Source of the DNA: a bacterium
GTDB taxonomy: Bacteria > Bacteroidota > Bacteroidia > Cytophagales > Cyclobacteriaceae
Length of the DNA stretch: 64,000 bases
NCBI GenBank assembly: GCA_024743255.1
Contig: JANSWY010000020.1
Location: 1-64,000 of the forward strand
Reading direction: 5' to 3'
The translations under genes and the position numbers were made by a program. Position 1 is the stretch's first letter. Each line of letters starts with the position of its first letter. The notes below the pieces were generated by a model. The model was not told where the DNA came from. It ran no database searches and saw only the letters and a list, made by a program, of their open reading frames with translations. Below, piece by piece: positions 53,521-62,759 of this stretch.

Positions 53521-53919
53521 ATGAAATATTCCATCCTCTACGTTGATGATGAGATAGAAAATCTAAGGAGTTTCTATGCAGTATTTAGAAGGGATTTCGA
53601 TGTTGTCACCAGTCAAAGCCCAAAGGAGGCACTTGAAATCCTGAAAAATCAGGAATTCCAATTAATTCTTTCGGATCAAAAAATGCCGGGAATTACAGGC
53701 ATAGAATTTTTATCCCAGGTACATGAATTGCTAGGAAATCAAATGCCTAAATGTATGATTGTTTCAGGCTACACAAAGGACGACATCATCCATGAAGCAT
53801 TTCAAAAAATTGGTCTATTCGCGTTTATCTCTAAACCTTGGAAAGAAGAAGTTATGCGGGAAAAGATCAATGAAGGAATCCATCTTACTTTAGAAAAAAC
53901 AGCTCAAACCAATCATTGA
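53521..53919 (+). CDS. Stand-alone receiver-domain response regulator
   Basis: 132 residues, REC domain only. Seen: acidic pair YVDDEIENL, phospho-acceptor D52 in ILSDQKMPGITGIEF, T/S position IVSGYTKDD and the conserved Lys in FAFISKPWKEE. The KPW variant after the Lys is typical of receivers that act with a diguanylate-type or phosphorelay partner. No output domain, so it works as a phosphorelay intermediate or by protein binding (CheY-like). Lies 69 bases after the histidine kinase. Confidence 0.9.
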   Translation: MKYSILYVDDEIENLRSFYAVFRRDFDVVTSQSPKEALEILKNQEFQLILSDQKMPGITGIEFLSQVHELLGNQMPKCMIVSGYTKDDIIHEAFQKIGLFAFISKPWKEEVMREKINEGIHLTLEKTAQTNH

Positions 53920-54012
53920 ACCAAAACCATAAACATCTGAGCCATTAGCCAAAATTTTGATCAAGAGTCTGATTCATCTTTACTGTATCAATAAAATTTA
54001 AAAATAAGAAAG

Positions 54013-54435
54013 ATGAAAAGATCAAATCAAGCTATTGAAATTCCGGTAAGCATTACTGCGGAGGCAGCATGGGAAATTATTGGTGCAGTTTCAGGTGTGG
54101 ATAAATGGTTAGGGCCAATTACTTCATGTCGAGTAGAAGGAAACCAGAGATTCTGTGGTACTGAGGAAGGAGAATTCAAAGAAGACATTCTTGCAGTAGA
54201 TAATGAAAACATGTTATTTGAGTATTCAATACCTCAACAACATATGCTACCAATTGAAAATATTCATGGCAAAATGCAAGTTGTAGAAAACAACAATCAA
54301 GTAGCCATCAAATGGAGCTGGGATTTTGATACCAATGATGAAAACGAACAAGTCGCGAAAGAAACGTTGGCTCAAATCGGAGCAATGGGAATTCAGGGAA
54401 TACAAGATTTAGTTAACCAGACAGCTGCTGCCTAA
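54013..54435 (+). CDS. SRPBCC (START/Bet v1-like) domain protein
   Basis: 140 residues, cytoplasmic. Seen: IEIPVSITAEAAWEIIGAVSGVDKWLGPITSCRVEG, then alternating beta strands, and IKWSWDFDTNDEN before the long C-terminal helix (AKETLAQIGAMGIQGIQDLVNQ), the usual SRPBCC layout with a hydrophobic ligand cavity. Resembles polyketide-cyclase/SRPBCC proteins of unknown role. A perfect hairpin follows (54443-54462). Confidence 0.8.
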   Translation: MKRSNQAIEIPVSITAEAAWEIIGAVSGVDKWLGPITSCRVEGNQRFCGTEEGEFKEDILAVDNENMLFEYSIPQQHMLPIENIHGKMQVVENNNQVAIKWSWDFDTNDENEQVAKETLAQIGAMGIQGIQDLVNQTAAA

Positions 54436-54442
54436 CAAAATT

Positions 54443-54466
54443 TGGGGTAAGAGATTACCCCATTCC
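54443..54466 (+). terminator. Likely terminator after the SRPBCC gene
   Basis: TGGGGTAA (54443-54450), loop GAGA, TTACCCCA (54455-54462): perfect 8-base stem with a stable GNRA tetraloop, but only a weak T-rich tail. Confidence 0.65.
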
Positions 54467-54507
54467 CTTATTATTCGTATTTTCATTTACTCTTATTGCT
54501 TTGTATT

Positions 54508-55359
54508 ATGATTCTTAAAAGACAGACGCTCGAACTATTTGGTAAAATGTTATTTGAGACAGCCACGGTATGTCCACCGCTCACTTTGTCTAACCCTATG
54601 CCAAATGAAGCCTGTTTCGTCTACATTATTCAGGGGGAGCAAAGAGCACTTTCGGAGGTAGAATCAATGAGTGCTTTGGAAAAAGAAGCCCTACTCATGA
54701 AATGTGGGAATTATTTCTCTCAAATGTTACCAAGAGAATCCACAGGTCAATATGAGGCTGTAGCAATCCATTTTTACCCAGAAATTCTTAAAAAGGTATT
54801 TCAAGATGAATACCCAACATTTTTGAAGGATCAAAATCTTGCGAATAACCAGTCGATAGCAAAGTTTAAAGCCGACATCTTACTTGATAAGTACTTTGAT
54901 TCTATTATGTTCTACTTTGAAAATCCAGAGTTGGTAAATGAGGAACTATTGATTCTAAAGTTAAAGGAACTGCTGCTTTTGCTTGTGAAAACCGGAAATG
55001 GGGAAGGTGTTAAAAACATTCTGAGCAATCTTTTCTCTCCAAGAACATATCAATTCAAGGAGGTTATAGAAAGCCATTTATATGATAGTCTTAGTTTGAA
55101 TGACTTTTGTGAGTTGACGAACCTCAGTCTATCATCATTTAAGAGAGAGTTCAAGAAAATTTTCAATGACAGTCCCGCTCGTTACATCAAAAACAAGAAA
55201 TTAGAGAAAGCTAAAGAGCTACTAGAAATTAGTGATCTAAATGTTACACAGATAACTTTTGAGTGCGGGTTTGGTGATTTAGCTTCATTTTCAGTGGCAT
55301 TTAAAGACAAATTCAACATATCTCCGTCAGTGTATAGACAATCCATTAAATCAGCCTAG
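54508..55359 (+). CDS. AraC-family transcriptional regulator
   Basis: 283 residues from ATG 54508 (an upstream in-frame TTG at 54496 adds four). N-terminal part (1-170) is a cupin-like sensor without clear motif; C-terminal AraC domain with two helix-turn-helices: LNDFCELTNLSLSSFKREFKKIFNDSPARYIKNKKLEKAKELLE and VTQITFECGFGDLASFSVAFKDKFNISPSVYRQ. It lies 91 bases upstream of, and on the same strand as, the large glycosidase gene, whose start codon sits in a perfect dyad; regulation of that gene is a testable guess. Confidence 0.9.
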   Translation: MILKRQTLELFGKMLFETATVCPPLTLSNPMPNEACFVYIIQGEQRALSEVESMSALEKEALLMKCGNYFSQMLPRESTGQYEAVAIHFYPEILKKVFQDEYPTFLKDQNLANNQSIAKFKADILLDKYFDSIMFYFENPELVNEELLILKLKELLLLLVKTGNGEGVKNILSNLFSPRTYQFKEVIESHLYDSLSLNDFCELTNLSLSSFKREFKKIFNDSPARYIKNKKLEKAKELLEISDLNVTQITFECGFGDLASFSVAFKDKFNISPSVYRQSIKSA

Positions 55360-55422
55360 AGAATAATCCATTCCGTTCTTAAAATTTCTACTGAACGTCA
55401 TTATTCTTGAAGTCATGGTATT

Positions 55423-55452
55423 TATATTTAGATTCTAAAACGATCTAAATAT
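55423..55452 (+). promoter_or_regulatory. Perfect dyad overlapping the glycosidase start codon
   Basis: ATATTTAGAT (55423-55432) and ATCTAAATAT (55443-55452), spacer 10, perfect complements; the right arm includes the first two bases of the ATG. Could be a regulator site or an mRNA hairpin over the start. Confidence 0.65.
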
Positions 55453-57850
55453 GCGGAATTCAATTCTTTTTCTTTCAATTCTACTAATTCTATCAAACTG
55501 TAATACGCCTACACCCACAACCGATTCATTTGAATCCATATTGACGGGAGTTGAAAAGATTGAAGGAAGACCTGAATACTTGAATTCCCCTTTCGTAACT
55601 GCTGGTGACCGACTTTACATGGTTGGACATCAGAATGGCACATTCCCAGATTTAGGTTGGCACGTGACTGGTGAAATGGGAGGTATTTGGGATCACCCAA
55701 TCAAGTTGATGGATGGATTTATTTCCTCAATAGCTGTTGAAGGATCTTCAGCTAGTTGTCTTAATGAGGCATCTAGCTTCACTAACTATCCATTTGCAAA
55801 TCAGCATACTTTCAAACTAGAAGGATTAGAAGTTAGCCGGTTCCAATTTGTACCAGATGGAGTTGAAGGAATATCTATTGATTACGTTATTAAAAACACT
55901 GAATCCTCGACCAAGACAGTGAATTTCACAATCGATGGGATGATCGACTTGAGAGAAGTTTGGCTTGGAGAAAGAACCAACATGATTGATTCAACTGATG
56001 TATTGGAATGGAATGAAACATCTCAAAGCTGGATTGGCAAAGATCTTGGGAATGAATGGTACGTCATGTTTGGATCGACTTTAACTCCAGTTTCTCATCA
56101 AGATCAAGCTCAAAACTGTGATTTCGAAAGAAAAGGAAAAGGAGTAAATGGGTCTATTTCTTATGAGATAGAAGTTCCGGAAAATGGGTCGATTACTATT
56201 CCAATCAACATTGCAGGATCATATAAATCCAAAGAAGAGCTATTAACTACTTACAGTAAACTGTCCAATTCACGATATGATTTATTAAAATCAAAAAAGG
56301 AACGCTACGAAGTGATTGCCAATAGTTCCAAATTAAGCATTCCAGACAAAGACCTTGAGCAGGCTTACAAATGGGTAAAGTACAATACAGATTGGTTAAT
56401 CAGAGATGTGCCTGAGGTTGGAAGAGGTATTTGTGCCGGTATTCCTGATTATCCTTGGTGGTTTGGAGTTGATAGCGAATACACTTTGCAGGGAGCTATT
56501 ATGATTGGCAATAGAGATTTGGTTGAAAAGAATATTGCCCTTTTAGATAAACTTTCTCAATCAGAGAATGGAAATGGAAGAATAATACATGCAGCCTCTA
56601 CGAATGGCGTTGTATTCAACCCTGGAAATATCAATGAAACACCACAGTGGGTAAGTATGCTATGGACCGTTTATCAATGGACAGGCGATAAAGAATTCCT
56701 TCAAAAATACTACCCTACTGTTACCTCCGGTTTGAATTGGCTGCTTGAAGAAAACGATAGTGACAATAACTTATTAGCGGATGGATTTGGCATGATGGAG
56801 ATCCACGGGATGAATTCAGAGATGGTGGATGTTGCTGCTTATTCTCAAAAAGCATTTGCTGATGCATCAAGGATGGCCAAACTTCTTGGAGACATGAACA
56901 ATGCTTCAAAATATGAGGAAACCGCAGAAAAACTAAAAAACATTATCAATACCGATTTCTGGGTTGCTGAATATAATTCCTACGCTGACTTTATCGGAAC
57001 AAAGAAGCAGGCATTACACTTGCTTGAAGACGCGATCGTTAGGGCTGACACACTGGAAAAGCCCTGGGCGGTAGAAGAGCTAGAAAAGACCAAAAAAGAA
57101 ATAGAGAAAATTAAGGGAGTTGGTAAGCAAGGATATGTACTTCATCACAATTGGGTGGTCAATACTCCTATGGAAATGGGAATTGCGGATGCAGAAAAAG
57201 CGAAACTGGCATTGGAAACCGGAGCTCAGTTTGTTAACCCATTTGGAGTGTTTGTAACTGGTATTGACAGAGATGAATCAGCTGGTAAAGATGAAAGCTC
57301 ATTTGGCTCTGACAGAAAAGTTTTCACTTACACAGGTGCAGTAATGACATTACCAACAGGTGTCCAAACTATAGCAGAAAACAATTACGGAAACCCAGAT
57401 AAAGCTCTTGACTATCTACAAAGAATGACTAAAACATTTAGTTACGCGCTACCGGGTTCGATTTACGAAGTTTCACCTGATTATGGCATGATGACTCAGG
57501 CATGGAATTGCTACAGTTTTGCTGTCCCAATTGTTTCACAATTTTTCGGTATTAATCCGGATGCAGGAAACAAATCAATTACCATCATTCCTCAAATGCC
57601 TGCTGGTTGGGATAATGCTAAACTGGAAAGTGTGAATATTGGTGATAACACAATAGATATCCAATATGAAAAAACTGGAGAAAATATTTCTATAACTATT
57701 TCACAAACGCTTGACTGGGAAATTAAAGTAGGGCAGAAAGAAGGAACATACAATCTAAAGCTAGAAGGGTCTGAACAAAGTTCATCAAACGGAATAGCTT
57801 ATGTCTCATCCAATGCTAAAAGTATTAAAGTAGACCTTGCCAGAAACTAA
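55451..57850 (+). CDS. Large secreted lipoprotein, (alpha/alpha)6-barrel glycosidase-like
   Basis: 799 residues. Seen: lipoprotein signal MRNSILFLSILLILSNC with Cys17, then a beta-sandwich N-terminal part (about 25-290), then an (alpha/alpha)6-barrel of six-hairpin glycosidase type (about 300-720): YKWVKYNTDWLIRDVPEVGRGICAGIPDYPWWFGVDSEYTLQGAI, NETPQWVSMLWTVYQWTGDKEFLQ, GMMEIHGMNSEMVDVAAYSQKAF, GSIYEVSPDYGMMTQAWNCY, and a C-terminal beta domain with IIPQMPAGWDNAKLESVNIG. The W-W-G-D and YE/D pattern resembles glycogen-debranching/GH78/GH63-like families; exact CAZy family and substrate not assignable. Surface polysaccharide degradation is likely. Confidence 0.75.
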   Translation: MRNSILFLSILLILSNCNTPTPTTDSFESILTGVEKIEGRPEYLNSPFVTAGDRLYMVGHQNGTFPDLGWHVTGEMGGIWDHPIKLMDGFISSIAVEGSSASCLNEASSFTNYPFANQHTFKLEGLEVSRFQFVPDGVEGISIDYVIKNTESSTKTVNFTIDGMIDLREVWLGERTNMIDSTDVLEWNETSQSWIGKDLGNEWYVMFGSTLTPVSHQDQAQNCDFERKGKGVNGSISYEIEVPENGSITIPINIAGSYKSKEELLTTYSKLSNSRYDLLKSKKERYEVIANSSKLSIPDKDLEQAYKWVKYNTDWLIRDVPEVGRGICAGIPDYPWWFGVDSEYTLQGAIMIGNRDLVEKNIALLDKLSQSENGNGRIIHAASTNGVVFNPGNINETPQWVSMLWTVYQWTGDKEFLQKYYPTVTSGLNWLLEENDSDNNLLADGFGMMEIHGMNSEMVDVAAYSQKAFADASRMAKLLGDMNNASKYEETAEKLKNIINTDFWVAEYNSYADFIGTKKQALHLLEDAIVRADTLEKPWAVEELEKTKKEIEKIKGVGKQGYVLHHNWVVNTPMEMGIADAEKAKLALETGAQFVNPFGVFVTGIDRDESAGKDESSFGSDRKVFTYTGAVMTLPTGVQTIAENNYGNPDKALDYLQRMTKTFSYALPGSIYEVSPDYGMMTQAWNCYSFAVPIVSQFFGINPDAGNKSITIIPQMPAGWDNAKLESVNIGDNTIDIQYEKTGENISITISQTLDWEIKVGQKEGTYNLKLEGSEQSSSNGIAYVSSNAKSIKVDLARN

Positions 57851-59193
57851 GCCTGAGCAGTGCTTAGTTTCTCTTTGTTCTCATCAATTGACATGATTGG
57901 TATATTGAATGAGAATTGAGAACCTTCATTCAAGGTTGTATCTACCTGTATTTCACCACCGTGAGCTTTCACAAATTCTTTGCATAAAAACAGCCCAAGA
58001 CCTTTACCCACCTCTCCTTTGGTTCCTGGTTTTGACTCAATTTCAAACTTAAAAAGCTGATCCAGAGTTTCCTGAGACATGCCAATTCCTCTATCAGAAA
58101 CTGTAATCATATGATCTTGGTCATTTCTTGAATAAGAGATGGTAACTAATCCTCCATTATTAGAATACTTGATGGCGTTCCGAACTAAATTTCTAATAAT
58201 CGTTTCAATCAAGGCAGCATCCCCAACCATTTGAGTATCATGCGAAACCTGATTTACCAAATCAACTTGTTTCTCCGTGTAGATAGTTGTCACATTCTCT
58301 ATTATTCTATCTACCATATTCTTCAACAAAAACTCCTCATGATGCAATAATTCATCCTGCAACGAAATTCTTGACCAGTCAAATAAGTTGTTAATAATCT
58401 CAGTTGTGTTTTGGACCTTATTGGTTAAGCTCGGCAGCATTAGCTCAATCTCCTCTGGGCTGGCTAGTTTATTTCTTATGAAATCAAGAATAGATGACAG
58501 ACCTTGAAGTGGAGACATCATATCATGACCAAGTATCGCAAATAGCTTAGTCTTGAACTCATTCATCTCCCTGAGGCTCTGAGCCTGTGCCTCAATCTGT
58601 TTGTTCTTCTCCTGAAGCTCCTGATTCTTCTTTATATTTTTTCTCCTCTCTAACCGATAAAACCTGGTTAATTCAAGTATCAAGAAATAAGCTATCCCAC
58701 TAACCGTGAAAATCATCAAATCACTTGTAATTAATGAATCAACACCATTGTAATTGGCTCGAATACCCGGATCTTGTAATTCTGCATAAGCCACTACCAA
58801 TACAGTACCCCAAGCATAAAATGAAAATAGGGTTAGCCATCTTCTTGGTACCGTTCCAATCATGATGATGAATACAATCACAAACATCATCATATTGCCA
58901 GCCGACAAACCTCCACGACCCAGAATACAACCTGCACTAACCAGTGGAAAAAGTAGGCCAACAAGAATAGCAGCCATATGATCAATCTTATGACCTTTCC
59001 TGAAGAGAATATAAAATGAAATGGAAATAACTACTGCGGTGATCTCAAAAGCGCCAGAAACCCAATCTCCGCGCAGAGCAATATCTCTCAGCCCCAATAA
59101 AAATGCGGCGATACCCACAACATACAGAGATAATAAAAACATCCGTTGCTGAAGGCCAATTCCTTCCGGATATTTAAATAGATAAAACTTCAT
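57847..59193 (-). CDS. Membrane histidine kinase with 5-6 TM sensor region
   Basis: 448 residues. Membrane helices roughly at 15-37, 48-65, 72-92, 100-115, 122-140 and 155-175, then a coiled coil 180-215, HisKA with H223 in LFAILGHDMMSPLQGL, and HATPase with NLVRNAIKYSNNGGLV, VSDRGIGMSQETLDQLFKFEIESKPGTKGEVGKGLGLFL. In place of SHELRTP it has GHDMMSP, as in a subset of Bacteroidota kinases. No response-regulator gene nearby. Its stop overlaps the end of the convergent glycosidase gene by 4 bases. Confidence 0.88.
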   Translation of the reverse strand: MKFYLFKYPEGIGLQQRMFLLSLYVVGIAAFLLGLRDIALRGDWVSGAFEITAVVISISFYILFRKGHKIDHMAAILVGLLFPLVSAGCILGRGGLSAGNMMMFVIVFIIMIGTVPRRWLTLFSFYAWGTVLVVAYAELQDPGIRANYNGVDSLITSDLMIFTVSGIAYFLILELTRFYRLERRKNIKKNQELQEKNKQIEAQAQSLREMNEFKTKLFAILGHDMMSPLQGLSSILDFIRNKLASPEEIELMLPSLTNKVQNTTEIINNLFDWSRISLQDELLHHEEFLLKNMVDRIIENVTTIYTEKQVDLVNQVSHDTQMVGDAALIETIIRNLVRNAIKYSNNGGLVTISYSRNDQDHMITVSDRGIGMSQETLDQLFKFEIESKPGTKGEVGKGLGLFLCKEFVKAHGGEIQVDTTLNEGSQFSFNIPIMSIDENKEKLSTAQA

Positions 59194-59362
59194 AGCGCTT
59201 GCCCGTGTACATATAATTTATTCAAATTCATGTATGAACATGAAAAGAAATGAAGTGAGCTGGTATTTTAGCTGTTGGATCGGGATGGAAAATAGCACTT
59301 GCATTAACTGAACAGTGATTTTTAACACGAGAATTTCCGCTCAATTTGAATTATATCCAAAC

Positions 59363-59370
59363 TACTTTTG
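59363..59370 (+). promoter_or_regulatory. Candidate -7 promoter element for the DODA-type gene
   Basis: TACTTTTG, 14 bases before ATG 59385; it supports that ATG over the upstream in-frame TTG at 59346. The TTTG at 59345-59348 is too close to be a normal -33. Confidence 0.45.
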
Positions 59371-59384
59371 TTTTATCACCTGAA

Positions 59385-60245
59385 ATGAAAAGAAGACAAT
59401 TCATTAAACATACTTCATTTGCGATGGGAACAATTTCGCTTAGTAACCTTAGTTCGCTTGCTTCAAACTGGGGTAACTCTCCAGATATGCCAATCATGTT
59501 TGTTGGTCATGGTTCACCAATGAATGCCATTGAAAAAAATAACTACACTAAAACCTGGGCCGAAGTTGGAAAAAATTTACCAACACCTAATGCCATATTG
59601 GTTGTTTCCGCTCACTGGGAAACTAAGGGCACAAAAGTTACTGCAATGCCAAACCCCAAAACCATTCATGATTTTTATGGATTCCCAAAGGAACTGTTCG
59701 ATGCGGAGTATAATGCTCCCGGAGATCCTGAACTGGCTAGTAAGATTGTACGAGAACAATCAAAATACACCATTGAAGAAGATCACAAATGGGGACTCGA
59801 TCATGGGACCTGGTCAATTCTAATGCCTATGTATCCGGACGCAAAGATTCCTGTATTACAATTGAGTTTGGACAAACACTTGAGTCCCGAGCAGCATTTT
59901 GATCTGGCACATCAACTTAAATCTCTACGACAAAAAGGTGTACTAGTCGTTGGAAGCGGCAACATCGTTCATAATTTGAGAATGATGAGATTCAATCAAC
60001 CTGCTTACGATTGGGCAAACGAATTTGACCGGTACGTTGAGCAAAAACTAAATAAAAAAGATTTCAAATCATTGATCGACTACCAAAGCTTTGGGACAGC
60101 TGCACAATTATCAGTACCAACAAACGAGCATTATTTACCAATGCTATATATGTTGGGCATGTCTGATAAATCAGAGCAGATGCACTACTTTAATAATAAA
60201 ATGGATTTAGGATCAGTATCGATGAGGTCATTTATAATAGGATGA
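59385..60245 (+). CDS. Tat-exported extradiol dioxygenase (4,5-DOPA dioxygenase/YgiD type)
   Basis: 286 residues from ATG 59385. Seen: twin-arginine motif KRRQFIKH at the N-terminus followed by a hydrophobic Ala/Leu segment and LASNW, so a Tat signal. Enzyme core: PIMFVGHGSPMNAIE (His), ILVVSAHWETKG (His), IHDFYGFP, GLDHGTWSILMPMYPDA (His), VLVVGSGNIVHNLRMM (His), matching LigB-type zinc dioxygenases of the YgiD/DODA group. Known relatives are cytosolic, about 260 residues and open the ring of catechols such as L-DOPA; an exported form is unusual. The terminator at 60276 follows. Confidence 0.87.
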   Translation: MKRRQFIKHTSFAMGTISLSNLSSLASNWGNSPDMPIMFVGHGSPMNAIEKNNYTKTWAEVGKNLPTPNAILVVSAHWETKGTKVTAMPNPKTIHDFYGFPKELFDAEYNAPGDPELASKIVREQSKYTIEEDHKWGLDHGTWSILMPMYPDAKIPVLQLSLDKHLSPEQHFDLAHQLKSLRQKGVLVVGSGNIVHNLRMMRFNQPAYDWANEFDRYVEQKLNKKDFKSLIDYQSFGTAAQLSVPTNEHYLPMLYMLGMSDKSEQMHYFNNKMDLGSVSMRSFIIG

Positions 60246-60272
60246 CCCAAAGTGAAAGTAAGGAAGAATTGC

Positions 60273-60785
60273 CTAGTGAGAAACTCTCACAATTTTTTGT
60301 GGCTTATTAAAGCTGATAGTCTTGTTTTGAAAATCTATCAGAGCTCCGGTTTTGTTAAAAAAGTCTGAGCCCAAAACACCCAATATTTTGAAGCCGGTTT
60401 TACCAAAGTACTCATTCAGTCTGTCCAAATCAGAGCCATAGAATCTGAATCCGGTGTAGTCATTTCCGCTGTAGGCAACATCAATGCCTGTCGTCGGTTT
60501 GAAAGATCCACTTCCACCAATTCCTTTTAATTCTCCCCTATTGGCATTTTCATAATACTCAAAGTCGTACTTTGTTGCTTGATTCAAATCAATCAATGAA
60601 ATGCCTGCTCCTGTATCTACCAGAAATATGCCTTTCTTTTGATTAATTTCCAGTGTGACAAACATTAAGTCATCACGCACATTAACATTCATTTGCGGGT
60701 CTGGAGCTGTTTGCAGCTGGGTAGTAGCGCACGACTGGAATATCAGCAGTACAATAAACCCAAGAAAAGATCTTGCTAAATTCAT
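60273..60785 (-). CDS. Retropepsin-like aspartyl protease, lipoprotein
   Basis: 170 residues from ATG 60785 (a GTG at 60797 adds four). Seen: lipoprotein signal FIVLLIFQSC with the Cys about residue 19, then MFVTLEINQKKGIFLVDTGAGISLIDL with the catalytic DTGA motif, a GG-S-G segment, and GFKILGVLGSDFFNKTGALIDFQNKTISFN, the family's second conserved block (ILG--GxDF). Single-domain aspartyl protease of PepF/DUF4124-like retropepsin type acting at the outer membrane or in the periplasm; substrate unknown. Convergent with the DODA gene. Confidence 0.85.
   Translation of the reverse strand: MNLARSFLGFIVLLIFQSCATTQLQTAPDPQMNVNVRDDLMFVTLEINQKKGIFLVDTGAGISLIDLNQATKYDFEYYENANRGELKGIGGSGSFKPTTGIDVAYSGNDYTGFRFYGSDLDRLNEYFGKTGFKILGVLGSDFFNKTGALIDFQNKTISFNKPQKIVRVSH
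60276..60298 (+). terminator. Terminator of the DODA-type gene, inside the end of the retropepsin gene
   Basis: GTGAGA (60276-60281) pairs with TCTCAC (60285-60290), loop AAC, followed by AATTTTTT. It lies in the coding end of the convergent gene (codons for its last residues). Confidence 0.7.
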
Positions 60786-60888
60786 TTTTACCAACACGTT
60801 TAGTTCTAGGTGATTTTACGTGTTGCCAAAGTGGCTGTCTGGTTTTATGTGATTACTGGGAAATCCGTTGATAAACTGTCCAATATGA

Positions 60889-61626
60889 CTAAAAAGTCCT
60901 GCTAAGGTGCTCTTTTATAGTAGGCATATACTTTCTACCAGAAGTAATTTCTGTGCCTTCAGATAGTCTAACAGCGTATTCATTTTTAGACAAGTATGAA
61001 ATATTGTCCACGAATTCCTTGTTGATAATATAGGAACGATGGACCCTCATGAAAGTATCTGGGTTTAATTTGGATTCAATTTGAGACATAGTGACCCGAT
61101 AAAGAAATGTCTTGTCCTCTACAACCAGTCTGATGTAATTCCCAAAAGCCTGGATGTATGTAACATTTTCCAATTTAACTCGGTCTTCACGTCCCCTTTC
61201 ACAAATTACCAATTCATGGATATAGTCGTTTTGCATCGGCTGTGGTTGGTTTGATTCGGAATGGTGGAAATTGAAATGCTTTCTGGCCTTTTCCAGAGAA
61301 CAATCAAAACGGGTTTTATTGTAGGGTTTTAATAGATAGTCAACTGCATCTATTTCAAATGCTTTAACGGCATGCTGCGGAAAAGCCGTAGAAAAAATAA
61401 CATAGGGCTTATTAGGCTCATCAAATGAATTCACTACCTGAAATCCATCCATATCAGGCATTCCAATATCTAAAAAAATAAGATCAGGATGATGACTATT
61501 AATGACGTTTAACCCTTCGAGACCGTTACTGGCATCTGCAATCAGATTCATATCTTCATGTTTTTCCAGAAGTCTTTTAATTCTGGCTCTTGCCAACGGC
61601 TCATCATCAATTATCGCTACATTCAT
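60889..61626 (-). CDS. LytTR-family response regulator
   Basis: 245 residues. Receiver domain with IDDEPLARARI, phospho-acceptor D53 in LIFLDIGMPDMDG, S/T at IFSTAF and the conserved Lys in VDYLLKPYNK; C-terminal LytTR DNA-binding domain about 145-245 with VKLENVTYIQAFGNYIRLVVEDKTFLYR and FMRVHRSYIINKEFVDNISY. Typical AlgR/AgrA/LytR regulator. Its start overlaps the stop of the kinase gene by four bases, so it is coupled with LytS-like kinase. Targets unknown. Confidence 0.94.
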   Translation of the reverse strand: MNVAIIDDEPLARARIKRLLEKHEDMNLIADASNGLEGLNVINSHHPDLIFLDIGMPDMDGFQVVNSFDEPNKPYVIFSTAFPQHAVKAFEIDAVDYLLKPYNKTRFDCSLEKARKHFNFHHSESNQPQPMQNDYIHELVICERGREDRVKLENVTYIQAFGNYIRLVVEDKTFLYRVTMSQIESKLNPDTFMRVHRSYIINKEFVDNISYLSKNEYAVRLSEGTEITSGRKYMPTIKEHLSRTF

Positions 61627-62759
61627 TTCTCAACAGCTTTAATAATAGGAACAATCATACTTACCCTAAACCCCATACCCGGAGTGGATTTATAGTTTAA
61701 ATCAAAGTTGTTTTTGTAAAATTGTGAAAGCCTTTTCTTGACTATCCCCAAACCGATCCCAGTGCGTTCACCATTTTTGAAACCTTCTGAACCGACTCCA
61801 TTATCGGAAACAGTAAGTTCCATAGTATCCCCATTAGTTTGCCCTGAGATGGTTATTTCGCAATCACCTGAATGAGTGGAAAAACCATGCTTTATAGCGT
61901 TTTCAACGAGAGGTTGCAGTATAAGGTTCGGAACCAGGGCTTGTCCCAGAGACTTGTCAAACTTATAATTCACTTTCAACCTGTCAAGAAATCGTATTTC
62001 TTCAATGCTTAGATAATTCTTGATAAAGGCTAACTCTTCTTCCAATGTAACAGAAGTGATATCTCCCTGCTCCAATACTGTACGGAATAAGTCACCAAAT
62101 TTGGCAATCATATCCTGTGCCTTTTCTGTATTCTCATCAATTAGAGAAGAAATGGTATTCAATGTATTAAAAAGGAAATGAGGATGAAGCTGCATTTTCA
62201 AAGCATTCAGCTTAGCTTCATTTAACTGGTCTTTTACGGCTTCCAATTGATTTTTGGAATCACGGTATTTCTTGTAATAACCTAAAGCAATAAAGAGGAT
62301 GTAAATTCCTACAAATTCAAGAAACCTGGTTGAGATAGCGAAAGATAAGTACCTGAAATTCAGAAAAGACCAACCTCCATCTAATAAATCCCCCATAATG
62401 GAGTAATAAAGAAAAGATGTAGTCAGTTCGTGAGCTGTAGCCAGGAAAACGCCATAAAAGAGTGATAACAAAATATCCTTTAATACACTTCCCTTTTGAA
62501 ATTTAGTCCGGAGGCTTAGGTTATAAACAATTGGACTAAGAATAGCCCAAAATATAAAATTGATCGCCTGAACCACAAAGGTGAAAATATTATCCTCAAG
62601 GGACCAGTCGTAATTCTTCTTTGTAAAGTTTGCTGAGAAGACTGCCTGGAAGCCGAGAATAATACTGATTACCAGTACTCCGATAATCAAAAAATGTAGT
62701 GGAAAGGGAAGTCTTGAAAAATATTTCCTCATATCCTGAAGTGAACGTAATTCTGCCAT
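61623..62759 (-). CDS. LytS/YpdA-type sensor histidine kinase
   Basis: 378 residues. Four membrane helices (about 20-42, 58-80, 93-118, 140-162), no extracytoplasmic domain, coiled coil, then His_kinase domain with the phospho-acceptor site ALKMQLHPHFLFNTLNTISSLID (about 186-208), and HATPase: LVPNLILQPLVENAIKHGFSTHSG, SDNGVGSEGF, GIGLGIVKKRL. Two-component partner is the LytTR regulator. The Crp/Fnr gene is divergent from it. Confidence 0.94.
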   Translation of the reverse strand: MAELRSLQDMRKYFSRLPFPLHFLIIGVLVISIILGFQAVFSANFTKKNYDWSLEDNIFTFVVQAINFIFWAILSPIVYNLSLRTKFQKGSVLKDILLSLFYGVFLATAHELTTSFLYYSIMGDLLDGGWSFLNFRYLSFAISTRFLEFVGIYILFIALGYYKKYRDSKNQLEAVKDQLNEAKLNALKMQLHPHFLFNTLNTISSLIDENTEKAQDMIAKFGDLFRTVLEQGDITSVTLEEELAFIKNYLSIEEIRFLDRLKVNYKFDKSLGQALVPNLILQPLVENAIKHGFSTHSGDCEITISGQTNGDTMELTVSDNGVGSEGFKNGERTGIGLGIVKKRLSQFYKNNFDLNYKSTPGMGFRVSMIVPIIKAVEK

